DNA from: CAZQQN01 sp964595485
GTDB taxonomy: Bacteria; Bacteroidota; Bacteroidia; CAILMK01; CAYYUA01
DNA length: 64,000 nucleotides
Assembly: GCA_964595485.1 (NCBI GenBank)
Contig: CAZQQN010000011.1
Location: 1-64,000, forward strand
Reading direction: 5' to 3'
A program made the position numbers and the translations under genes. The notes under the pieces were generated by a model that saw nothing but the letters and a program-made list of their open reading frames with translations, was not told where the DNA came from and searched no databases. Shown in pieces: positions 8,900 through 17,976 of this stretch. Each line of letters starts with the position of its first letter. Position 1 is the stretch's first letter.

Positions 8900-8907
8900 C
8901 AAATTTA
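8900..8907 (-). promoter_or_regulatory. hemB: -7 promoter element touching the hemB start
   Basis: TAAATTTG on the minus strand fits TAnnTTTG exactly. It ends 1 bp before the upstream ATG (8898), so transcription would begin at or just inside that codon. This supports the internal ATG at 8880 as the true start, with a leader of about 12-15 bases. The -33 element is not obvious. Confidence 0.5.
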
Positions 8908-9007
8908 GGGTTTCCTTAACAGAAGATTAAGTTAAACAGGATCACAGGAATTTTTTTAAGAAACTGTAAGTTAAATAACCGGTAATATTATAAAAAAACC
9001 GCAGAAA

Positions 9008-9826
9008 ATGTATTTACCCAAACGATTTGCTTTACTATTAATAGGCTTTTCTGTTATATTTTCATCTTGTGAGGATGATGAAAAAGACTCCATGGAACCA
9101 CCCGAGGATAATAAAAAAGATGACAGCAAATTGAATAAGCCTTTTGATCTTGAAATTAGTTTTGACCACCGGGTAGGAGATGAAAATTTGGTGTTCAACG
9201 ACATGAGGTATGAAAATAAAGCCAGTAATAATTATGAGGTAACAAAGCTTGAATATATTGTTTCCCGCTTCAGACTTCACAAAAAAGACGGTGAAGTGGT
9301 CGAATACGATACCGCCGTTTATATTAATGCTCAAAGGGATGAAACACAATCTTTTGTACTCAAGGATGTGCCTTACGGTAGTTACGAGAAAATAACTTTT
9401 ATCCATGGGCTTGATTCGGCTACCAATCAGCCTAATGCCTTGCCCCCAACGCAGGATCTCAATAACATGGCCTGGCCGGAGATGTTAGGGGGTGGTTACC
9501 ATTATATGCGGATGAACGGTAACTATGATAGTGCCGGTAGCAATGATGTTTTTACCACGCACACCGGACATACCAAGGGCCAGGATGGAAAAATACATGA
9601 GAATTTTGTAGAAGTTACCCTTCAGGAATTCAAGGATGACTTCTTTGATCAAAATACTTCAACCATAACCATTGCTATGGATCTTAATAAATGGTACCAG
9701 GATCCGCATACCTACAATTTTGCTGAGCTTGAAAAGGAGGGCATAATGGGAAATCAGCAAATTCAGCAAAAATTGGAGGAAAATGGGCAGAATGTTTACT
9801 CCGTTAAAAATGTACTTGTCAATTAA
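9008..9826 (+). CDS. MbnP-family copper-binding lipoprotein
   Basis: 272 residues. A lipoprotein signal peptide ends in the lipobox FSSC with C21, followed by an acidic linker. The mature domain has the MbnP layout: a beta strand starting FDLEISFDH, then YIVSRFRL, VPYGSYEKITFIHGLD, a tryptophan segment NNMAWPEMLGGGYHYMRMNG with W156, and HTGH at about 185-188. In methanotroph MbnP the partner MbnH oxidises a tryptophan to kynurenine to make a copper site; W156 is my candidate by position, not proven. The next gene is a di-heme MbnH-type protein 46 bp downstream, the same pairing as in methanobactin clusters, but no methanobactin gene is nearby. Confidence 0.82.
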   Translation: MYLPKRFALLLIGFSVIFSSCEDDEKDSMEPPEDNKKDDSKLNKPFDLEISFDHRVGDENLVFNDMRYENKASNNYEVTKLEYIVSRFRLHKKDGEVVEYDTAVYINAQRDETQSFVLKDVPYGSYEKITFIHGLDSATNQPNALPPTQDLNNMAWPEMLGGGYHYMRMNGNYDSAGSNDVFTTHTGHTKGQDGKIHENFVEVTLQEFKDDFFDQNTSTITIAMDLNKWYQDPHTYNFAELEKEGIMGNQQIQQKLEENGQNVYSVKNVLVN

Positions 9827-9872
9827 TAATGCCTTTTGATCAATAAACTTTTTCAACTTAAAAAGTGATAAC

Positions 9873-11030
9873 TTGCTATTCAGGTTAGCGACTTTCTTAC
9901 TGTTGGGTTTTTGGGTATTGGTTTTCCATAATGGCTGCAAGGAAGATCCGACAGTGGCCGATCAAATGGAGCCTTCTGAACTACCAGCCAATGATACATC
10001 TAGCAATCTCAATACAACCCCTTATGAATTCAATTTTCCGGATGTTGTGCGGGAAATGCCTGTCCCTGATGATAATCCCACCACTGAGGAAGGCGTTAAA
10101 TTAGGTCGGATGTTATTTTATGATCCCATTCTTTCAGGCGATAGTACAATGGCTTGCGCTACTTGTCACCAGCAAGCCAATGCTTTTGCTAGTAAAGTTC
10201 GCTTTAATAAGGGTATCGTTGGGCAGAAGGGATTCAGGAATGCCATGGCTCTGATGAATTTAGGCTGGGCGTCTGCTTATAATTGGGATGGCAGTGCTAA
10301 AACGCTTGAGGAGCAGGCTCTTGAACCGGTTACTAATCCGGTAGAAATGCATGAAAGCTGGCCAGATGCTGTAAAAAAGATCAAACGAAGTGATTTTTAC
10401 CCAAAACTATTCAAGGATGCTTTTGGTGATAAGCCTATAAAACGGGATTTGGTAGTAAAAGCCATTTCCCAGTTCGAGAGGACGCTTATTTCTTTTGATG
10501 CCAAGATTGATCGAATCTTTCAAGGCGAAGCTTCATTTACGCCATCGGAACGGAGAGGCTTCAATATTTACGTAACCGAAGATGCTGATTGCTTCCACTG
10601 TCATGGGTTACCAAGACAAAACCGGTTATTAACGGATGACAATTTTCATAACAGTGGTTTAGATTCAATGGGGCCTGGAGAATTTGATTTTGAGGATAAA
10701 GGGTTGGGATCCGTAACCGGTAATCGGAATGACAATGGTAAGTTTAAAACGCCCACTCTTCGAAACGTAGAACTAACTGCTCCTTACATGCATGATGGCC
10801 GTTTTGAAACCCTTAAAGAAGTCGTTAATTTCTACAGTGATAGTCTCAAACCAGCTTCAAATGTTGATGAAAACATTCAAAAACATTTACCTCGTAGCGA
10901 TGATGGGTATTACAAACAGGGTGGGGTTGATTTAAGTGAGCAAGAAAAACAGGACCTCATCAATTTCCTTAAAACTTTTACCGATAAGAGCTTTATAAAA
11001 GATGAGCGCTATTCCAATCCCTTTAATTAG
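9873..11030 (+). CDS. Di-heme cytochrome c peroxidase / MbnH-type lipoprotein
   Basis: 385 residues. The hydrophobic N-terminus ends in HNGC (C22), a probable lipoprotein signal, then a Ser/Thr/Asn/Pro linker to about residue 55. Two heme c sites are present: CATCH at 95-99 and CFHCH at 240-244. The segment APYMHDGRFETL near residue 305 and KFKTPTLRNVELT match the CcpA/MauG/MbnH family. It could reduce H2O2 as a periplasmic peroxidase, or act like MbnH on the MbnP partner upstream. The gene context favours the second. The start is a TTG, the only in-frame start that gives a signal peptide. Confidence 0.87.
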   Translation: MLFRLATFLLLGFWVLVFHNGCKEDPTVADQMEPSELPANDTSSNLNTTPYEFNFPDVVREMPVPDDNPTTEEGVKLGRMLFYDPILSGDSTMACATCHQQANAFASKVRFNKGIVGQKGFRNAMALMNLGWASAYNWDGSAKTLEEQALEPVTNPVEMHESWPDAVKKIKRSDFYPKLFKDAFGDKPIKRDLVVKAISQFERTLISFDAKIDRIFQGEASFTPSERRGFNIYVTEDADCFHCHGLPRQNRLLTDDNFHNSGLDSMGPGEFDFEDKGLGSVTGNRNDNGKFKTPTLRNVELTAPYMHDGRFETLKEVVNFYSDSLKPASNVDENIQKHLPRSDDGYYKQGGVDLSEQEKQDLINFLKTFTDKSFIKDERYSNPFN

Positions 11031-11151
11031 GAATTATTCCTGAAAAATTAATAGAGATGAGGCTATTAACGCCTCCTGGTTGCTTCCTGAGAAATCCGTA
11101 CTATAAACCTACTTAAGGGAGATTTGATTCTTTTCCATGAACATTATTTGA

Positions 11152-11159
11152 TATTTTTG
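11152..11159 (+). promoter_or_regulatory. -7 promoter element for korAB
   Basis: TATTTTTG fits TAnnTTTG and lies 39 bp before the korA start. A TTTG at 11123-11126 could be the -33 box, but the spacing of 25 bp is longer than the 21 bp seen at pheS. Confidence 0.4.
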
Positions 11160-11198
11160 CATTTAATTTAGAACAGTTTTAAATAATTCAAATAAGGG

Positions 11199-13061
11199 AT
11201 GACTGAAACATCAGAGATAAAAAATGAGGTTGTTGTCAGATTTGCAGGAGATTCCGGCGATGGTATTCAGTTAACAGGCTCTCAGTTTACAGACTCTACA
11301 GCCTTATCTGGTCACGATTTAGGTACTTATCCGGATTTTCCGGCAGAAATCAGGGCCCCGGCTGGAACGGTACCTGGTGTATCTGGCTTTCAGATCAATT
11401 TCGGCTCGAATGCCATTTACACTCCGGGAGACTATTGCGATGTCTTAGTGGTGATGAATGCAGCTGCGATTAAAAGTAATTTGAAATTCCTCAAAGAAGA
11501 GGGTATCATAATAGCCAATGAAGACGGGTTTGATGGAAAGAATTTACAAAGCGCCGGTTATGATAAAGCTGATACACCTCTTGCAAACGCAGAGGAGCAC
11601 TACCGGCTTTACAGGGTACCTGTTACAAAGCTTACCCGTGAAGCATTAAAAGATACCAACCTTAAGACTAAAGAGCAGGATCGCTCTAAAAACATGTTTG
11701 TTTTAGGGTTAATTTACTGGCTTTTTAACCGTGATTTGCAGCCAACCATTGATTTTCTGGAGCAAAAGTTTGCTAACAAGCCTGAGCTCAAACAAGCCAA
11801 TTTGAATGCGCTTAAAGCTGGTTTTAATTATGGTGAAACGGCAGAGATTTTTACCACACGCTATGAAGTCAAGCCGGCTGATTTGCCTAAAGGTTCATAC
11901 CGAAGTGTGACGGGTAACCTTGCTACAGCATTGGGGCTGATAAGTGCTTCTCAAAAGGCTGACTTACCGCTATTCTATGGATCTTATCCCATAACACCAG
12001 CTTCTGATATACTCCATGAGTTATCAAAACATAAAAACTTTGATGTAAGGACATTTCAGGCTGAAGACGAAATCGGTGCTATTTCGGCCGTTATTGGTGC
12101 CGCTTATGGTGGTTCCTTGGCTTCTACTGGTACATCAGGACCTGGCTTTTCACTGAAAAGTGAAGCATTGGGCCTTGCGGTGAATCTTGAGTTACCGTTA
12201 GTGGTTTGCAATATTCAAAGGGCTGGCCCTTCTACTGGCATGCCGACAAAAACAGAACAAGCTGATCTCTTACAAGCGCTATATGGCCGACATGGTGAAG
12301 CTCCTATGCCCGTAGTAGCTGCTTCTACACCATCTGATTGTTTTGATATGGCATTTGAAGCCAGCAGGCTAGCGATAGAATTCATGACACCGGTAATCTT
12401 TCTAAGTGATGGGTATATTGCCAATGGCTCTGAGCCCTGGCGTTTTCCATCTTCTAAGGATCTACCAACAATCAAAAAAATGGTACCCGAAGAAGGGCAG
12501 GTTTCAGATGGGCAATTTGCCCCCTATGAGCGGGATGACCGGTTAGTCAGACAATGGGCTTTACCAGGTACTCGCGGTTTCCAAAATCGAATTGGGGGGC
12601 TTGAAAAAGAAAAAGGAACAGGCAATGTTTCCTATGATCCTGAAAACCATCAGGAGATGGTAGATACCCGTGCCAAAAAAGTTTACAAGGTAAAGGACTA
12701 TGTCCCCGCTCAAACGATCGATAATGGTCCGCAATCCGGAGATGTCTTGTTGCTTGGCTGGGGTTCTACCTATGGTGTTTTAAAATCAGCAACAGAACAA
12801 CTCCAATACGAGGGGTACGATGTGGCTCATGCTCAGGTGAAATATATGAGCCCACTACCAAGGAATCTGGAAAAAATTGTTAAGGAATTTAACCATGTCA
12901 TCGTTCCTGAAAACAATAACGGTCAATTTGTAAAGGTAATACGGAATGAATTTTTGGTACCAGCAATTCCGTTTAATAAAGTACAGGGAATTCCTTTTAC
13001 CGTTAATGAGATTACAGATAAGGTAAAAACCGTTTTGAAAAAAGAAGGTGTTCCAGGTTAA
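11199..13061 (+). CDS. korA: 2-oxoacid:acceptor oxidoreductase subunit alpha (gamma-alpha fusion)
   Basis: 620 residues. The N-terminal third is the gamma domain (VVRFAGDSGDGIQLTGSQF at the start), joined to the pyrimidine-binding alpha domain beginning at about residue 225 with FYGSYPITPASDILHEL and including GTSGPGFSLKSEALGLA. With KorB it decarboxylates 2-oxoglutarate, or another 2-oxoacid, to the acyl-CoA using ferredoxin; 2-oxoglutarate is the usual assignment in aerobic Bacteroidota, where it can serve the TCA cycle. No separate delta ferredoxin subunit is seen, as is normal for the two-subunit type. It is 49 bp from korB and in the same operon. Confidence 0.93.
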   Translation: MTETSEIKNEVVVRFAGDSGDGIQLTGSQFTDSTALSGHDLGTYPDFPAEIRAPAGTVPGVSGFQINFGSNAIYTPGDYCDVLVVMNAAAIKSNLKFLKEEGIIIANEDGFDGKNLQSAGYDKADTPLANAEEHYRLYRVPVTKLTREALKDTNLKTKEQDRSKNMFVLGLIYWLFNRDLQPTIDFLEQKFANKPELKQANLNALKAGFNYGETAEIFTTRYEVKPADLPKGSYRSVTGNLATALGLISASQKADLPLFYGSYPITPASDILHELSKHKNFDVRTFQAEDEIGAISAVIGAAYGGSLASTGTSGPGFSLKSEALGLAVNLELPLVVCNIQRAGPSTGMPTKTEQADLLQALYGRHGEAPMPVVAASTPSDCFDMAFEASRLAIEFMTPVIFLSDGYIANGSEPWRFPSSKDLPTIKKMVPEEGQVSDGQFAPYERDDRLVRQWALPGTRGFQNRIGGLEKEKGTGNVSYDPENHQEMVDTRAKKVYKVKDYVPAQTIDNGPQSGDVLLLGWGSTYGVLKSATEQLQYEGYDVAHAQVKYMSPLPRNLEKIVKEFNHVIVPENNNGQFVKVIRNEFLVPAIPFNKVQGIPFTVNEITDKVKTVLKKEGVPG

Positions 13062-13110
13062 ACGAAATTGAATCCTTCAAACGGATTGATATAAAAAGGT
13101 AATACCTATT

Positions 13111-14184
13111 ATGAGTTCGGAAGTAGCAAATAAGAATACTATAAAATCTGATCAAGACAATAGTCAGAAAGAAGCCTTTAAAGCCAAGGATTTCGCCACT
13201 GATCAAGAAGTTAGGTGGTGTCCGGGTTGCGGGGATTATTCAATCCTTAAACAAGTGCAAACCATCATGGCGCAATCGGGTTTGAAAAAAGAAGATCTTG
13301 TCTTTATTTCAGGCATTGGTTGTGCAGCCCGATTTCCATATTACATGGATACCTACGGCTTACATTCTATTCATGGCAGATCCCCTGCCATTGCTACCGG
13401 CCTTAAAGCTACCAATCCTGATCTAAGCGTTTGGGTCATTACCGGTGATGGGGATAGCTTATCTATTGGGGGTAACCATTTTATACACATGTTAAGGCGT
13501 AATATTGACTTGAATGTTTTGATGTTCAATAACGAGATCTATGGTTTAACCAAAGGCCAATATTCCCCAACTTCAGAAGAAGGTAAGGTGACAAAGTCAA
13601 CCCCTTCAGGTTCCCTTGATCATCCCGTGAATCCAGCAGCCGTCACCCTGGGAGCTGACGGAACTTTCATGGCCAGGGCTATGGACAGGGATCCTAAGCA
13701 TATGCAAGCTATGCTTAACAGGACTTATGCCCATAAGGGGACTTCCATGCTAGAAATTTATCAGAACTGCAATGTCTTCAATGACGGGGCTTTCTTTACC
13801 TTCACTGATAAATCCACCAAACCGGAAGCAACGGTTTTCCTGGAGCATAACCAACCCTTATTGTTTGGTGCAAACCATGAAAAAGGGATTCGATTCAACT
13901 GTGGTTATCCGGAAATCGTGGATTTAAATGAAAGTGGATATAGTGCAGATGATTGCTGGATCCACGATGAAAAAGACCTCAATAAAGCCCATTTATTAGC
14001 GCGAATATTTGATGACCCGCTCCAGGAAGGTAATTTACCTCGGCCCTTTGGAGTTTTTTACGATGTGGAGCGTTCCTCTTATGAAGATGCTATGCATAAC
14101 CAACTCAAGGAGATAAGGAGCAAGGAAGGGGGATCAGACTTAGATGCCTTACTGAGCGGAGATAATACCTGGGAGGTGAAATAG
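13111..14184 (+). CDS. korB: 2-oxoacid:ferredoxin oxidoreductase subunit beta
   Basis: 357 residues, the thiamine-diphosphate-binding subunit. WCPGCGDYSIL near residue 31 gives two of the conserved cysteines around an iron-sulfur cluster, and GIGCAARFPYYM follows. The ThDP/Mg motif is GDGDSLSIGGNHF with the NNEIYGLTKGQYSPTS loop, characteristic of the 2-oxoglutarate/pyruvate beta subunit. The N-terminal 27 residues are a polar extension. It forms the active complex with the upstream gene. Substrate choice is inferred from family similarity only. Confidence 0.93.
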   Translation: MSSEVANKNTIKSDQDNSQKEAFKAKDFATDQEVRWCPGCGDYSILKQVQTIMAQSGLKKEDLVFISGIGCAARFPYYMDTYGLHSIHGRSPAIATGLKATNPDLSVWVITGDGDSLSIGGNHFIHMLRRNIDLNVLMFNNEIYGLTKGQYSPTSEEGKVTKSTPSGSLDHPVNPAAVTLGADGTFMARAMDRDPKHMQAMLNRTYAHKGTSMLEIYQNCNVFNDGAFFTFTDKSTKPEATVFLEHNQPLLFGANHEKGIRFNCGYPEIVDLNESGYSADDCWIHDEKDLNKAHLLARIFDDPLQEGNLPRPFGVFYDVERSSYEDAMHNQLKEIRSKEGGSDLDALLSGDNTWEVK

Positions 14185-14220
14185 AGGAAGTTCTTATAAA
14201 TTTAAACCTCAAATTTCCTC

Positions 14221-14265
14221 TTCATAAAGTGATAGGTAAGCCTGCTACTCAGGATACTTTATGAA
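14221..14265. terminator. Possible stem-loop between korB and the T9SS gene
   Basis: TTCATAAAGT (14221-14230) pairs perfectly with ACTTTATGAA (14256-14265); inside the 25-base loop CCTG and CAGG pair again. It lies between two convergent genes, which fits a terminator for both. No long T run follows on the plus strand, so it is only a weak candidate. Confidence 0.35.
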
Positions 14266-14344
14266 AAAGCTCCGGATTATCGATAAAAAGGCTTGTCAAT
14301 AGCTCGTTCTGTATTCATAAAGCCCAACATACTCAAGTATTGCC

Positions 14345-15793
14345 CTAATCAACAATGATTTTTTTGGTTTTCACCATATCCTTTCCCTGAACAACAATCA
14401 GGTAAATACCAGGCGAAATATTACTAACATTAATGGTATGCGTCCCCTTATCTTCTAATGAGCCGGATTGAGCGATTTTACCGGTAGTGGTGAGCATACG
14501 GTAATTCCGGGCTTTGGTAGTATGAGGGATATCAACTTTAACCTTGTCATTCAGGGGATAGGCCATAATCCTTATTTGGGCTTTACTGCCATCTTTAATA
14601 CCAACACCAGATACGGATTTACAGCCAGAAGTGTCAGTGCAGCCATTTTTAGTCACCTCAACTGCATAAGTGCCACTTGCAGTGGGTTTTAAAGTTTTAT
14701 TGGTTTCACCGTCTAGTGGCGTATAATTATCGTTGCAATTAAGCCATTGGTAAGTGGCATTTTGCGCTTGTGCCGTCAGTGTATCTGCATTAATCGTAAT
14801 ACTGCTGTCCACTGTTCTAATTGTTAAATCAATGTTAAAAACACTATCGCAACCGATAGGTGAAGCATTATTCAAAGTATCTTGGTAATTACCACTTTTT
14901 CGCCAGGTACTTTCCCCACTGGGTGAAGTATAAAGATCGCATGCCTTAGTACTTACGCTACTGGTAATAGGCTGACAATTGTCCCGGTAAGTTACGTTGG
15001 TTACCTGTTCGGTACCCGCTATTTCTCTGGTTGTTACAGTTAAGAGTGGTGGACCCATGCCTTTAGCCAGCCATTTGTATTGAATTTCTTTGTTCATGGG
15101 AATGTCTTGTCCCTGCCCTTGCGCAAATAAGGAATCATCATAATAGAGCTGTGTTTTTACCCGTAAAGTCTGGAATTCACCATAGGGAGTTTTCAGCGTT
15201 CCCCAGCCATCTACCGAGTTAACCCTTTTTTGCTGCCTTTCGAAATAAATGTCGCCCGGAATAGGTAGCGGAATATTCGATGGGGGGAAACTAAAAAATG
15301 ATGTATTGGAATCTTTCTGACCATATTGTAATGGAAAGTTGTAAAAAACATCATTGGTATCGAATTGTATCGGGATATCGTTGGAAGCCAATGTAACACC
15401 AAAAGCGACTCTTTCAAATGATTGGGCGTCTGACTCAAAAAAGCTAATTATGTTATCTAAAGGCCCGCCAACGGGTATTGAGCCACCAGGCAATTGTTGT
15501 TCATTCTTTGCCAGGTTAGCGCCTTTTTGGAACCTGAGAAGTTGGTAGATTGAGGGAACATTGTTCATGGATTGGTAGGTATCAACATACTGATCCTCAG
15601 CTTGTAGATTGGTATAATCCCAGGTTTGGTTAGGGCCTGTTTTCTGAAAGTTGATAACACCCGGATTGGCTGCGTTACTAAAAAGGTAGGTCTCACCTTG
15701 GCCCGGCATATCGCTTTGAGTAATAGTAATTTGCCCCGAGGCATGAATATGAAGCATCAAAAAGGTTGTCAATAATGTAAAAAAAAGACGCAT
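14345..15793 (-). CDS. Secreted protein with T9SS type A sorting domain
   Basis: 482 residues. A signal peptide (about 20 residues) is followed by an N-terminal beta-rich domain of unknown function with GPNQTWDYTNL, GTLKTPYGEFQTLRV and IQYKWLAKGMGPPLLTV. Next comes a cysteine-containing Ig-like segment (about residues 290-395) with GCDSVFNIDLTI and YQWLNCNDNY, common in adhesin-like proteins of this phylum. The last about 70 residues are a T9SS type A sorting domain ending GIYLIVVQGKDMVKTKKIIV, so the protein should cross the outer membrane and be attached or released. Its N-terminal domain resembles that of the protein at 37283-38356. Confidence 0.87.
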   Translation of the reverse strand: MRLFFTLLTTFLMLHIHASGQITITQSDMPGQGETYLFSNAANPGVINFQKTGPNQTWDYTNLQAEDQYVDTYQSMNNVPSIYQLLRFQKGANLAKNEQQLPGGSIPVGGPLDNIISFFESDAQSFERVAFGVTLASNDIPIQFDTNDVFYNFPLQYGQKDSNTSFFSFPPSNIPLPIPGDIYFERQQKRVNSVDGWGTLKTPYGEFQTLRVKTQLYYDDSLFAQGQGQDIPMNKEIQYKWLAKGMGPPLLTVTTREIAGTEQVTNVTYRDNCQPITSSVSTKACDLYTSPSGESTWRKSGNYQDTLNNASPIGCDSVFNIDLTIRTVDSSITINADTLTAQAQNATYQWLNCNDNYTPLDGETNKTLKPTASGTYAVEVTKNGCTDTSGCKSVSGVGIKDGSKAQIRIMAYPLNDKVKVDIPHTTKARNYRMLTTTGKIAQSGSLEDKGTHTINVSNISPGIYLIVVQGKDMVKTKKIIVD

Positions 15794-15915
15794 TGATTTG
15801 TTATTTTTGTTGGTGTTCGAAAATAATCATTCTTCAACATAACCCCAATGCTTATCAAAATTTTTACTAGCATTGGCTATTTTTTAAAAAATGCTCATCG
15901 TTTTTAAATAAATTT

Positions 15916-17838
15916 ATGATTCCAAAGGCTACCATTGATAAAATTTTAGATACCGCCCAGATCGAAGATGTGGTGGCCGAATTCGTACCGCTGAAACGTG
16001 CTGGTGCTAATTTTAAGGCCAATAGCCCGTGGACGGATGAGCGGACGCCATCCTTTTTTGTAGCCCCGGGTAAAAATATATTCAAGGACTTTAGTTCAGG
16101 GAAAGGGGGTAATCCCGTAACCTTCCTGATGGAACATGAGTACTTGTCTTATCCCCAAGCATTACGGTGGCTCGCTGATTTTTATAAGATAGAGATACCA
16201 GAACAAGAGGAATCAGCGGAGGAAAAAGAACAACGCACGGAGCGGGAAGCTATTCAGATCCTTTTAAACTATGCGGCCCGCTATTACAACAATTACTTGC
16301 TCAATGAAGATGATGGAAAGGCTGTTGGATTGGCTTATTTCAAAGAAAGGGGGTTTACCAAAGATGTTATTGATAAGTTTCAACTGGGGTATGCACCTGA
16401 TGAAAAACGGCATTTTACCGATCATGCCCTAAATCAACAGTATAAAGAGGACTACTTAGAGCGCTCTGGTTTGGGCAAAAGGACCAATGATGGAGGCATT
16501 ATTGATCAGTTCCGGGATCGGGTGATGTTTCCAATCCATTCCGTTTCTGGTAAGACACTGGGTTTTGGTGGCCGGATCCTGAAATCCAATACTAAATTAC
16601 CCAAGTACATTAATTCTCCAGAAACTGAAATCTATGATAAAAGTAAAGTTCTATACGGGATTCATCAGGCAAAAGATGCTTTAAGGAAAAAAGATGAAGC
16701 CATTCTTGTAGAGGGTTATACCGATGTCATAGCGCTTCACCAGGCTGGCGTTGAAAATGTGGTTGCTTCCTCCGGGACTAGCTTGACTGATGACCAAATG
16801 AAACTGATCAAGCGTTTTACCAATCACCTTATTTTTATGTTTGACGGGGACCAGGCCGGCACTGATGCATCCATTCGCGGAGTAGACATGGCGCTCCAGC
16901 ATGACTTAAACGTAAAAGTGCTGCATTTACCTGAAGAACATGATCCGGACTCATTTGCCCAGGATCATTCAGCTGAAGAGATCAGGGAATATATTGATAA
17001 CCATGTTCGGGATTTCCTGATGTTCAAAATTGAGCAAAGCAAAGATGCTGCTCAGCAGGATCCGATCAAGCAAGGTGAGACTATACGAGGAATTGTAAAA
17101 TCCATTGCCCAAATACCGGATAACCTGAACCGGAATTTGTACATTAAGGAAGCCGCCAGGGTTCTCCAAGTAGAAGAAGAGTTACTCTACCAGGAGTTGA
17201 ACCGCCATTTAATGGATAAGGCAAAACGGGAAGAGAAAAAAGCTACACGGCGAGAACAGCCAGAAAGCGTGGAAGGTTTATCCGAATATGAGTCTGACGC
17301 TAAAAGCGGCTGGGGACAATCTCTTATACAGGAAAAAAAGGTTGTACAAATGCTGCTTCGCTACGGCTCAAAAGATTTTTCTGAAGAAGAGTCTGTAGCA
17401 AAGCATATCCTAAATGAAGTGAATGATCTGGAGTTAGAATCTCCTACATGCGACAGCATTATTCAGCTTTATGAAAGTCATTTAAATGAAAATGGGGAGC
17501 ATCCGCTCGAAAGCTTATTTACACAGCATGAAGATCGTTCAATACAGCAAATGGCCGTTGATGCTTATACCCAACAATTTGAGATCAGCGAAAACTGGCA
17601 GGAAAAAATTGGTAAGGTTATAAAACAACCTGATGAAAATTACATTGAGGAAGTCATTTCAGCGCTTGATCATCTGAAGTTGAAAAAACTACTCCAAATG
17701 TTGCAGCAAAATGAAGAAGACCTCAAGAAAGCCACCTCTGACAACAAAATACAGGAATTATTACAAGTTCATAATCGCTTAAACGAGCTCAAGCAAGAGA
17801 TCACTGATAAATTGGGAACGGTAATCCTGGAGAAGTAA
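15916..17838 (+). CDS. dnaG: DNA primase with degenerate zinc-binding domain
   Basis: 640 residues. It makes RNA primers at the replication fork. The N-terminal CHC2 domain keeps its fold signature (DERTPSFFVAPGK, SGKGGNPVTFLM) but the four zinc ligands are changed to S37, T40, D58 and S61. The catalytic N-domain and TOPRIM domain are intact: ILVEGYTDVIALHQ, VVASSGTSLT and FMFDGDQAGTDAS. The C-terminal part (from about residue 440) is the helical DnaB-interacting region. As I recall, some Flavobacteriia and Cytophagia DnaG show the same loss, so it is probably functional, not broken. It is convergent with rpoD. Confidence 0.96.
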   Translation: MIPKATIDKILDTAQIEDVVAEFVPLKRAGANFKANSPWTDERTPSFFVAPGKNIFKDFSSGKGGNPVTFLMEHEYLSYPQALRWLADFYKIEIPEQEESAEEKEQRTEREAIQILLNYAARYYNNYLLNEDDGKAVGLAYFKERGFTKDVIDKFQLGYAPDEKRHFTDHALNQQYKEDYLERSGLGKRTNDGGIIDQFRDRVMFPIHSVSGKTLGFGGRILKSNTKLPKYINSPETEIYDKSKVLYGIHQAKDALRKKDEAILVEGYTDVIALHQAGVENVVASSGTSLTDDQMKLIKRFTNHLIFMFDGDQAGTDASIRGVDMALQHDLNVKVLHLPEEHDPDSFAQDHSAEEIREYIDNHVRDFLMFKIEQSKDAAQQDPIKQGETIRGIVKSIAQIPDNLNRNLYIKEAARVLQVEEELLYQELNRHLMDKAKREEKKATRREQPESVEGLSEYESDAKSGWGQSLIQEKKVVQMLLRYGSKDFSEEESVAKHILNEVNDLELESPTCDSIIQLYESHLNENGEHPLESLFTQHEDRSIQQMAVDAYTQQFEISENWQEKIGKVIKQPDENYIEEVISALDHLKLKKLLQMLQQNEEDLKKATSDNKIQELLQVHNRLNELKQEITDKLGTVILEK

Positions 17839-17903
17839 CTTATTGCTATAGCATTTTTTGAAACAGCCCTCTCAAAGTAAAAATTAGGGAATTATGGGTG
17901 GCA

Positions 17904-17940
17904 TAAAAAAAAGGCGGTGCAGCTTGGCATCGCCTTTTTT
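17904..17940. terminator. Bidirectional intrinsic terminator between dnaG and rpoD
   Basis: A run of A's, then AAGGCGGTGC (17911-17920), a 6-base loop and GCATCGCCTT with T's to 17940. The stem has nine pairs including one G-U, plus A-U pairs at the base. A-run and T-run flank both sides, so it works on both strands; the two genes converge on it. Confidence 0.85.
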
Positions 17941-17976
17941 AAGTATAATCTGTTAAATCTTAAGCTTAAAGTTAAT

